Positions 1-5,034 of a stretch of 5,034 nt of DNA are shown here, in pieces. The notes below the pieces were generated by a model that was not told the DNA's origin, ran no database searches, and saw nothing but the letters and a program-made list of their open reading frames with translations. Source of the DNA: an uncultured Chthonomonas sp. (lineage in GTDB: Bacteria; Armatimonadota; Chthonomonadetes; Chthonomonadales; CAJBBX01); contig CAISOI010000115.1 in NCBI GenBank assembly GCA_903886985.1, positions 1 through 5,034 of the forward strand, read 5' to 3'. Positions within the stretch are counted from its first letter, which is position 1. Each line of letters begins with the position of its first letter. The translations under genes were made by a program, and so were the position numbers.

Positions 1-2
1 GT

Positions 3-476
3 GCGCACTCAGCATCAAAAACTGTCGAGATTACAATAGATCAAATTAAGCGTCTTCCAAAATACGATGTTATATCCGAACTTCGCTGTATTGAAGGTTG
101 GAGTGAAGTTGTGCATTGGACAGGTGCTCGACTGTCGGACTTCATTGCAGCATATCCACCTTCGACAGCCGACGGAAGTGTGCCCGCTAAACTGACGGAC
201 CGGGCTGATTTACCGCCTTATGTAGCTTTGGAAACACCAGACGGTGCCTACTATGTTGGGTTGGATATAGAGAGTGCCCTGCATCCCCAAACGTTGCTGT
301 GCTACGAGATGAATGGCCAACCTCTCAGCGCAGAACATGGTGCACCGTTGCGATTGGCGATTCCTGTGAAATATGGAATAAAGAATATCAAGCGCATAGG
401 CTCGATTAAATACACGTCCGTGCAGCCGAAAGACTATTGGGCAGAACAAGGATATGATTGGTACGCTGGTCACTAA
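3..476 (+). CDS. Molybdopterin-dependent oxidoreductase, sulfite oxidase fold (5'-truncated)
   Basis: The reading frame is open to the left edge, so only the last 157 residues are present and the true start lies outside; the in-frame GTG at 111 is internal. Visible residues include RCIEGWS, whose Cys (codon 87-89) matches the Mo-coordinating cysteine of the sulfite oxidase/MsrP molybdopterin domain, followed by the family's HWTGARLSDF. Near the end, LRLAIPVKYGIKNIKRI matches the conserved cofactor-binding stretch, and the end YWAEQGYDWYAGH is typical of bacterial members. The family uses a Mo-pterin cofactor for oxygen-atom transfer; the substrate cannot be told from this part. Any N-terminal Tat signal or fused membrane or cytochrome domain would be upstream and unseen. 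The gene lies 168 bp before the ene-reductase on the same strand. Family is quite sure; specificity is unknown. Confidence 0.9.
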   Translation, partial: AHSASKTVEITIDQIKRLPKYDVISELRCIEGWSEVVHWTGARLSDFIAAYPPSTADGSVPAKLTDRADLPPYVALETPDGAYYVGLDIESALHPQTLLCYEMNGQPLSAEHGAPLRLAIPVKYGIKNIKRIGSIKYTSVQPKDYWAEQGYDWYAGH

Positions 477-582
477 CTCTGATTGGGTTCTATGAGAGAT
501 CTGATCTACGTCGTAAGTGCAAGCAATATTGCCGTCAATGTCCGCTTTTCCGGAACTCTTCGCCTGATCATATCGTAAAATT

Positions 583-598
583 TCGCACTACTGTGCGA
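583..598. promoter_or_regulatory. Inverted repeat, candidate operator upstream of the ene-reductase
   Basis: TCGCAC-tact-GTGCGA is a perfect 6-4-6 inverted repeat ending 46 bp before the TTG start of the ene-reductase. A TAAAAT hexamer (576-581, five of six to the -10 consensus) lies just upstream, but no good -35 accompanies it. The position would suit a repressor site over a transcription start. A short RNA hairpin in the leader is the alternative. The regulator is unknown and no regulator gene is visible nearby. Confidence 0.3.
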
Positions 599-632
599 TG
601 AAGAACATGATCGTCGAACATAGTCAAAAAGC

Positions 633-637
633 AAGGA
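633..637 (+). promoter_or_regulatory. Ribosome binding site deciding the TTG start
   Basis: AAGGA lies 7 nt before the TTG at 645. The frame has a stop (TAG, 621-623) a few codons upstream and no ATG or GTG between them. The next in-frame Met is residue 25, inside the conserved SPMCMYS flavin-site motif, so it cannot be the start. This settles TTG as the initiation codon. Confidence 0.8.
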
Positions 638-644
638 TTTCACA

Positions 645-1712
645 TTGAACAATCACCTATTCTCACCTCTCACGATCAGGGATGTCACTCTCAAAAATCG
701 AATTGCCGTATCTCCAATGTGTATGTATTCCTCCGAAGATGGATTTGCGAATGATTGGCATACAGTTCATTTGGGAAGTCGGGCGGTCGGCGGCGCCGGC
801 CTAGTCATTCTGGAAGCGTCAGCGGTTGAGGCACGAGGCAGAATTACTCCGGGAGACCTCGGAATATACCAAGACGCGCATATTGAAAAACTGGCTCAAA
901 TCAATGACTTCATGCATAAGCATGGCGCTGCGGCAGGGATCCAGATCGCACACGCTGGCCGCAAAGCATCCTGTAATTTACCATGGCTTGGTGGAAATCC
1001 CATTGGAGTCGATCAAGGCGGATGGGAACCGATCGTTTCAGCGTCAGCCGAACCTTTTGCAGAAGGTTATGCGGTGCCCCATGGGCTAACACACGATGAT
1101 ATCAACAACGTTGTGCTGGCATTCGGTCAGTCAGCTCGCCGGGCACTCGAAGCTGGATTTAATGTGTTGGAAATCCATGCAGCTCACGGATATTTACTCC
1201 ACCAATTCTATTCTCCGATTTCGAACTTACGGCAAGATTCTTATGGCGGCAATTTCGAAAACAGAACACGGATCGTAAGGCATGTCGCCGAGGAAGTCCG
1301 TCGATTTTGGCCGGAGAGATTACCTCTGTTTATTCGCATTAGTGCGTCAGATTGGGTAGAAGGCGGTTGGGATATTGAACAGTCTATTGAGCTTGCCAAA
1401 GACCTCAAGCCTTTCGGAGTCGATCTTGTAGATGCTTCCTCAGGTGGAGCAGTAATGAAAGCAAATATTCCTGTTGGTCCGGGTTTCCAAACACCTTTTG
1501 CGGAAGAGATTCGTAAGCAGGCGGATGTGTTGACGGGTGCAGTTGGAGTTATTACCAGCCCAGAGCAAGCTGATCACATCATCCGAACTGGTCAGGCAGA
1601 TATTGTATTGCTCGCACGGGAACTGCTGCGCGATCCTTATTGGCCGCGCCGAGCAGCAAAGGCACTCAATCAGCCGATCACCGCACCTCTACAGTATGAA
1701 CGATCCTGGTAA
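645..1712 (+). CDS. NADH:flavin oxidoreductase / Old Yellow Enzyme (YqjM/XenA-type ene-reductase)
   Basis: This is a 355-residue FMN-dependent TIM-barrel enzyme, near full family length, starting at TTG. Class III OYE marks run in order: SPMCMYS (Cys26, Tyr28, the redox-tuning Cys and substrate-side Tyr of YqjM), EASAV, IQIAHAGRKAS (Gln100, Lys107), EIHAAHGYLLHQF (His178, His181, Tyr183, the substrate-binding His pair and nearby Tyr), SNLRQDSYGG, RISASDW (Arg231), LLARELLRDP (Arg325, FMN phosphate region) and a C-terminal YERSW. The last matches YERGW of YqjM, where the Arg reaches into the neighbouring subunit's active site. An insertion after HAGRKAS (about 110-147, with PWLGG and GGWEP) resembles XenA and its relatives. 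The expected reaction is NAD(P)H-dependent reduction of activated C=C bonds (enones, enals, maleimides, some nitro compounds) in the cytosol. The physiological substrate is unknown. An SDR follows 92 bp downstream. Confidence 0.95.
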   Translation: MNNHLFSPLTIRDVTLKNRIAVSPMCMYSSEDGFANDWHTVHLGSRAVGGAGLVILEASAVEARGRITPGDLGIYQDAHIEKLAQINDFMHKHGAAAGIQIAHAGRKASCNLPWLGGNPIGVDQGGWEPIVSASAEPFAEGYAVPHGLTHDDINNVVLAFGQSARRALEAGFNVLEIHAAHGYLLHQFYSPISNLRQDSYGGNFENRTRIVRHVAEEVRRFWPERLPLFIRISASDWVEGGWDIEQSIELAKDLKPFGVDLVDASSGGAVMKANIPVGPGFQTPFAEEIRKQADVLTGAVGVITSPEQADHIIRTGQADIVLLARELLRDPYWPRRAAKALNQPITAPLQYERSW

Positions 1713-1718
1713 ATCGCC

Positions 1719-1745
1719 GTGATTGTGATCTAATGTGATTATACT
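1719..1745 (+). promoter_or_regulatory. Possible promoter/regulatory region before the SDR gene
   Basis: TATACT (1740-1745) matches five of six -10 positions, but there is no good -35 at normal spacing; TTGTGA at 1723 is only 11 bp upstream. Three GTGAT copies (1719, 1725, 1735) precede it, the last two exactly 10 bp apart, which would put them on one helix face. This may be a separate SDR promoter with activator half-sites, or chance in AT-rich DNA. Read-through from the ene-reductase gene is equally possible. Confidence 0.2.
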
Positions 1746-1790
1746 TTTTGTAAGATTTGGTCCGTGAAGCATGATATTTGGGATAACGAA

Positions 1791-1796
1791 AAGGAG
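1791..1796 (+). promoter_or_regulatory. Ribosome binding site of the SDR gene
   Basis: AAGGAG lies 8 nt before the ATG at 1805, a strong and well-spaced Shine-Dalgarno. It supports this ATG rather than the nearby out-of-frame GTG at 1801. Confidence 0.85.
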
Positions 1797-1804
1797 TTAA
1801 GTGC

Positions 1805-2548
1805 ATGTCAGCAAATAAGGTCGCATTAATTACAGGTGCAAACAAGGGCATCGGGTTTGAGATTGCTCGACAATTGGGTCAACAAGGGATAACTGTTTTG
1901 GTGGCTGCGCGAGATCTGGCAAAAGGCGAACGAGCTGCTGCAAAGCTAACAGCCGAGGGAATTGATGCCAAGGCAATAAAACTGGACGTAACCAATGAAG
2001 TAGATATTGCAAATACTGCCGACCACATTAGCTCTGAATTTGGCAAACTCGATATCTTGGTGAACAATGCGGGAATCGATGCAGACGGCGCCAAGGGATG
2101 GGACGATGCCACCGTATTGACGATCACATTGAACAATCTCCGAGCAACTTATGAAACCAATCTGTTTGGCGCAGCGATGGTTACTCAAGCTGTGCTCCCG
2201 CTGTTACACAAAAGTGAAGCTGGACGTATCGTAAACCACAGCAGCATTCTCGGTTCTCTTAGTCTACACAGCGATCCCACTTCGCCCATCTATTCATCAA
2301 AAATCTTTGGGTATGACTCATCAAAGACGGCACTGAATGCGTTTACCGTACACCTTGCGCACGCACTAAAAGACACACCGATAAAAGTGAACTCAGCGCA
2401 TCCCGGCTGGGTGAAAACGGACATGGGAACAGATGCAGCTCCAATGGAAATTCCAGACGGTGCCAAAACTGCAGTTGCACTTGCAACTCTTCCCGCAGAT
2501 GGTCCCACCGGCGGTTTCTTCCACATGGGCGAAACTCTGCCCTGGTAA
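1805..2548 (+). CDS. Classical short-chain dehydrogenase/reductase (SDR), carbonyl-reductase-like
   Basis: This is a 247-residue Rossmann-fold protein of usual classical SDR length. The cofactor motif TGANKGIG (10-17) is followed by Arg36 in VAARD; Lys14 and Arg36 favour NADPH over NADH by analogy with known SDRs. Asp61 (LDV), NNAG (87-90) and Asn119 (TNLFG) are present. The catalytic set is Ser147 (NHSSILGS), Tyr170 and Lys174 (YDSSK), with HPGWVKTDM (199-207) after it. Ser147 and Tyr170 are 23 residues apart rather than the usual 12-13; the extra loop (SLHSDPTSPIYSSKIFG) is typical of a carbonyl-reductase-like bacterial group. The end GPTGGFFHMGETLPW is also characteristic of it. The expected role is cytosolic NADPH-linked reduction of a ketone or aldehyde; the substrate is unknown. 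It follows the ene-reductase on the same strand and converges with the protease gene, with a hairpin between. Confidence 0.93.
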   Translation: MSANKVALITGANKGIGFEIARQLGQQGITVLVAARDLAKGERAAAKLTAEGIDAKAIKLDVTNEVDIANTADHISSEFGKLDILVNNAGIDADGAKGWDDATVLTITLNNLRATYETNLFGAAMVTQAVLPLLHKSEAGRIVNHSSILGSLSLHSDPTSPIYSSKIFGYDSSKTALNAFTVHLAHALKDTPIKVNSAHPGWVKTDMGTDAAPMEIPDGAKTAVALATLPADGPTGGFFHMGETLPW

Positions 2549-2555
2549 CGAAGGC

Positions 2556-2588
2556 GCGGAGAACACGGGTCACTACTGTGTTCTCCGC
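2556..2588. terminator. Shared hairpin between convergent genes, candidate bidirectional terminator
   Basis: GCGGAGAACAC (2556-2566) pairs perfectly with GTGTTCTCCGC (2578-2588). A further G-U and G-C pair can close the loop to 7 nt. It starts 8 nt after the SDR stop, and its right foot touches the stop codon of the minus-strand protease gene (2588-2590). Neither strand has a T-run after the stem, so it is not a canonical intrinsic terminator. It could end transcription inefficiently, or protect both 3' ends from exonucleases. The hairpin is certain as a repeat; its function is inferred. Confidence 0.6.
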
Positions 2589-3853
2589 TACTCTCCCTTA
2601 CAGCATGCAACGGGCAGGAAATCCTTAGCGAATTGAATTCTCTCGCGGATTGGGGGATGGGAATAGGTCATAAAGACTATCCATGTAGGTGGGTCAGTAT
2701 CCGCAAAATCCTTATCGACAAACTTCAGAAACGCAGTGGCGGTAGCAATCTTCTTTCCGGTCAATTTAAGGCCAAACTCGTCGGCTTGATGTTCCTGATA
2801 TCGTGAAATGGCACACTCAACAGGTTGTTGAATAATCATTACGCAGAACAAAATCAGCATGACCAAAGGGAAACCTGCTAGGTCCAGCACACCGTTGTAA
2901 CCGAATCGCTTACCAAAGCGGGCGAAGACATAGGGGAGTAGTTTCGACAAACCAAACAAAATAATTCCTGCCCCCAATATCCCGGCAGCGAGTCTCCACC
3001 ATAGATGGCCAATCACTGCATGTCCGAGCTCATGCCCCATGATCGCCATAATCTCATCATCTGACATCGATTTCAGCATAGTATCCCAAATGACAATTCT
3101 TCGGGAGGGTCCAATTCCGCTGACATACGCATTCAATTTGGTAGTTCGGCGGGAGATATCAACCTGGTACACATCCGGGTTTATGAGTCCTGCAGCGTTT
3201 GCTTCCACAAGAAGTTTCTGTTTCAATTCCGCGTTCTTGAGAGGGATGAAGGTGTTGTATCGGGGTGCGACAAACACGGGCCAAAGAACAATTGAGAGTA
3301 ATTGCCACGGGATAGATGCTGCCCATAACCATGCCCACCAATGTTTCGGGCTTCGTTTTAACAGCCAGTAGCCAAAAATGACAGCGGGAATCGCGGTTAG
3401 TTCGAAGAGATATCCAATGAACCTATCGGAGAGCCAGAGTAAAGGAGAATGTACGGCAAACCCATAGGATCGCTCAATAAAATAAGAGGTGAGACCGATA
3501 GGCATAGACCAAATAGTAGTCCACAGAGTGTAAATTGCCACATAGACAGATGTCTGGATTGCCGGACGTTTTAAGTGTTTCCTGACCACTTCAACTACTT
3601 TCCGGTTGATGGGACTATTGATAATAATTACTAATCCGGTTAAACTCCAAGGAATGCTGACTGCGTATAAAACGTAATGCAAAAGATTGTACTTTTTGCT
3701 TTGCTCCTTTGGCAGCGGAACCTCAGGGAACTGTTTCACGGATGAATTAGTCTGAGTAACAGACGGAACTTGAGACAAACCTCCGTGAACACAAACCAGA
3801 GTCATCGAGATCAGAACGAATGCCAAGAACCAAATATTGGGAAGTCTCTTCAT
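2588..3853 (-). CDS. M48 family integral-membrane metallopeptidase (Ste24/CAAX protease 1-like)
   Basis: This 421-residue zinc protease starts at ATG (3853-3851). The metal site is HELGH (274-278) with the third ligand Glu354 in SRYQEHQAD, the ExxAD form of M48. Other family marks are PL-NAEL (205-210), KLNAYVSGIGPSRRIVIWDTML before the active site and SHPPIRERI (398-406) near the end. Hydrophobic segments lie at about 6-23, 57-79, 101-124, 145-165, 171-195, 286-308 and 325-345, so the enzyme is membrane-embedded. Ste24 in eukaryotes cleaves prenylated CaaX proteins; bacterial relatives probably act in membrane-protein turnover, and the substrate here is unknown. The first segment could be a signal peptide or a true membrane helix, followed by a polar Ser/Thr/Pro-containing linker (24-56). 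The ribosome site is weak (GGGA 2 nt before ATG), and no other in-frame start is close. The gene is divergent from the sensor gene. Confidence 0.93.
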   Translation of the reverse strand: MKRLPNIWFLAFVLISMTLVCVHGGLSQVPSVTQTNSSVKQFPEVPLPKEQSKKYNLLHYVLYAVSIPWSLTGLVIIINSPINRKVVEVVRKHLKRPAIQTSVYVAIYTLWTTIWSMPIGLTSYFIERSYGFAVHSPLLWLSDRFIGYLFELTAIPAVIFGYWLLKRSPKHWWAWLWAASIPWQLLSIVLWPVFVAPRYNTFIPLKNAELKQKLLVEANAAGLINPDVYQVDISRRTTKLNAYVSGIGPSRRIVIWDTMLKSMSDDEIMAIMGHELGHAVIGHLWWRLAAGILGAGIILFGLSKLLPYVFARFGKRFGYNGVLDLAGFPLVMLILFCVMIIQQPVECAISRYQEHQADEFGLKLTGKKIATATAFLKFVDKDFADTDPPTWIVFMTYSHPPIRERIQFAKDFLPVACCKGE

Positions 3854-3886
3854 ATCCCATAACGATACCCGCTGACGGTACGGCCT

Positions 3887-3905
3887 GAACTGAATTCTTC
3901 AGTTC
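3887..3905. promoter_or_regulatory. Perfect 8-3-8 palindrome in the divergent intergenic region, candidate operator
   Basis: GAACTGAA-ttc-TTCAGTTC is a perfect inverted repeat in the 131-bp space between the protease and sensor starts, 33 bp from the protease ATG and 79 bp from the sensor ATG. It has no T-run, and it lies upstream of both genes, so a terminator is unlikely. It overlaps the putative -10 of the protease promoter. A dimeric repressor site is the simplest reading; the regulator is unknown. Confidence 0.4.
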
Positions 3906-3921
3906 TGTAACCTGTTATCAA
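3894..3921 (-). promoter_or_regulatory. Putative promoter of the M48 protease gene
   Basis: Read on the minus strand, TTGATA (3921-3916, five of six to the -35 consensus) is followed after 16 bp by AAGAAT (3899-3894, four of six to -10). Transcription would begin about 34 nt before the ATG. The -10 lies inside the 8-3-8 palindrome, which would let a bound protein block it. The match is moderate and could be chance. Confidence 0.3.
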
Positions 3922-3984
3922 TCACCATTATTGGCGCATTTGAAGTATTCGGATCAAACGTTGGGTCAAACACTGAACATAGGT

Positions 3985-5034
3985 ATGGACAAGAATAATA
4001 TAATGGATTTAGGTCTAGAACTCTCTTTGTCGAATGAACAAGCTCGGCTGGATGCCCTCTACAGTTATGATGTCCTTAACACGCCAGCGGAAAAAGACTT
4101 TGATGACATTACAACCCTCGCGGCTCACATATGTGGAACACCAATAGCATTCGTAAGTCTTTTAGATGAATCCCGTCAATGGTTCAAGTCTCGATACGGT
4201 ACCGAGTTAGAAGAAACTCCAAAAGAGATTTCGTTCTGCCAATTCGCCATTCAAGGTAGAGACACAATGATCGTTCCTGACTCACTAAAAGACCTGAGAT
4301 TTGATCATAATCCGCTTGTATTGGACGAACCACACATACGTTTCTATGCCGGTACACCGTTGGTCAACCCATCAGGTTTTGCATTGGGTACGCTTTGCGT
4401 TTTGGATCAATCGCCGCGCATTCTAACTCCTGAACAACTCGGTATGTTGAAGGTCCTAGGAAAACAAGTTGTACTGCTTTTGGAACTGCGTAAGGTTATT
4501 CATCATCAACAAATAACGGAGATGGCACTTCGTGAAAGCGAAGCCACTATGTCCGCCTTTTTTGATGCATCACCTATGAGGATGGGTGTGATTGAAATTG
4601 CAGGGGACGAGTTAGTATTGGTTGCGGACTACCGGTCTCGAATTGCACTGAATGACAAATCAAATTCATATGACCTGGCCAGTTCTTTGATAGAAGTTGG
4701 AGATTCCAAAGAGATTCTTGAAATGTGGCTGGAGAAATTAAGGTTGACCGAAGTCAGTCACAAACCTGAAAAATTTGAATATCCGCTCATTGTAGAGGGC
4801 AACCCAACTTGGATTTCTGCGACAGTGGGCTTTTTAAGCAAGCATGATAACGGCAATCCGAGATTTGCATACATCATTGAAGATGTTACTGAGCGAATTC
4901 GTACAGCAGAAGAGTTGCAAAGAAATGTTGAGCAGCTTCACGCTTCTCAGGCAGCACTTAAGGAACAAGAAAACCAGCTTAGAATCTCCTACGAGAAGGT
5001 TGTCGAGCTTTCTTTCACCGACAGTCTTACTAAA
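3985..5034 (+). CDS. GAF-PAS sensory protein, probable diguanylate cyclase (3'-truncated)
   Basis: The frame runs from ATG 3985 to the right edge with no stop, giving 350 residues. Residues 18-170 are a GAF domain of a widespread bacterial type: NEQARLDALYSYDVLNTPAE, PIAFVSLLD, RQWFKS, ISFCQFAI, LRFDHNPLV, IRFYAGTPL, LGTLCVLD and LLLELRK. Residues about 185-305 look like a PAS domain, from ESEATMSAFFDASPMRMGVIEI to FAYIIEDVTERIR. A probable coiled coil (about 305-340) follows. The last residues, LSFTDSLTK, match the usual opening of a GGDEF domain (DxLTxLxNR), so the missing part is probably a cyclic-di-GMP synthase, possibly with EAL after it. There is no membrane segment, so it is likely cytosolic. 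The start is uncertain: the only nearby ribosome-site-like bases (AGGT) abut the ATG, and ATG 4003 or TTG 3961 are alternatives. The output domain is inferred, not seen. Confidence 0.85.
   Translation, partial: MDKNNIMDLGLELSLSNEQARLDALYSYDVLNTPAEKDFDDITTLAAHICGTPIAFVSLLDESRQWFKSRYGTELEETPKEISFCQFAIQGRDTMIVPDSLKDLRFDHNPLVLDEPHIRFYAGTPLVNPSGFALGTLCVLDQSPRILTPEQLGMLKVLGKQVVLLLELRKVIHHQQITEMALRESEATMSAFFDASPMRMGVIEIAGDELVLVADYRSRIALNDKSNSYDLASSLIEVGDSKEILEMWLEKLRLTEVSHKPEKFEYPLIVEGNPTWISATVGFLSKHDNGNPRFAYIIEDVTERIRTAEELQRNVEQLHASQAALKEQENQLRISYEKVVELSFTDSLTK

Noticed and set aside
548..555. TTCCGGAA palindrome in the 477-644 gap
   Set aside because: Eight bases is too short to separate from chance, and nothing nearby supports it.
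1724..1738. CRP-like site from TGTGA elements
   Set aside because: The two TGTGA copies are in direct orientation; the TCACA partner needed for a CRP palindrome is missing.
2527..2542. GGGC/GCCC hairpin near the SDR 3' end
   Set aside because: It has only four base pairs with an 8-nt loop and lies within the conserved C-terminal coding sequence; likely chance.
2290..2610. Minus-strand open frame of 106 codons across the SDR gene's 3' end
   Set aside because: It lies antisense to the strongly supported SDR, shows no family motif and extends into the hairpin; a frame shadow.
3039..3371. Plus-strand open frame of 110 codons inside the M48 gene
   Set aside because: It is antisense to the zinc-site region of a clear M48 protease, with no recognisable motif and no good ribosome site.
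3788..3805. Lipoprotein signal (lipobox) at Cys21 of the M48 protein
   Set aside because: The residue before Cys21 is Val, and the TLVC context does not fit the Gly/Ala/Ser requirement at that position.
3961..3984. Upstream TTG start for the sensor protein
   Set aside because: The frame is open upstream and TTG 3961 is possible, but the ribosome site is no better and the added residues match nothing in the GAF family; ATG 3985 kept as the simpler choice.
1..5034. CRISPR arrays, insertion sequences, tRNA genes or defence systems
   Set aside because: No regularly spaced repeats, transposase motifs, terminal repeats, tRNA-like folds or nuclease/toxin motifs were seen on either strand.

Overview
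The window is ordinary bacterial chromosome. It holds five protein-coding genes, two of them cut by the window edges. I see no mobile elements, CRISPR array, tRNA or rRNA. Base composition looks roughly balanced to slightly AT-rich by eye. Signals are Shine-Dalgarno-like (AAGGA, AAGGAG), and one gene starts with TTG. A putative GAF-PAS-GGDEF signalling protein, a YqjM/XenA-type ene-reductase and a Ste24-like M48 protease together fit a free-living bacterium. The phylum cannot be fixed from this sequence; an acidobacterial-type gene complement is only a weak guess.

Layout, left to right. (1) The C-terminal part of a sulfite-oxidase-fold molybdopterin oxidoreductase, open at the left edge and ending at 476. 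(2) A 168-bp gap (477-644) with a perfect 6-4-6 inverted repeat. (3) A class III Old Yellow Enzyme homologue (645-1712, TTG start). (4) A 92-bp gap, then a classical short-chain dehydrogenase/reductase (1805-2548). (5) A perfect 11-bp stem (2556-2588) between the convergent SDR and protease genes. (6) A minus-strand M48 integral-membrane metalloprotease (3853-2588). (7) A 131-bp divergent intergenic region with an 8-3-8 palindrome. (8) A plus-strand GAF-PAS sensor running off the right edge just where a GGDEF domain seems to begin.

Three consecutive plus-strand genes encode redox enzymes: a Mo oxidoreductase, a flavin ene-reductase and an NAD(P)H carbonyl/alcohol SDR. The ene-reductase and SDR could act in sequence on alpha,beta-unsaturated carbonyls, reducing C=C then C=O. 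This rests on family and proximity only. The protease and sensor genes are divergent and may share control through the palindrome between them. I found no convincing previously undescribed system. The points most worth a second look are the candidate operator palindromes, the shared hairpin without a U-tract, the N-terminal extension of the protease and the degenerate PAS domain of the sensor.
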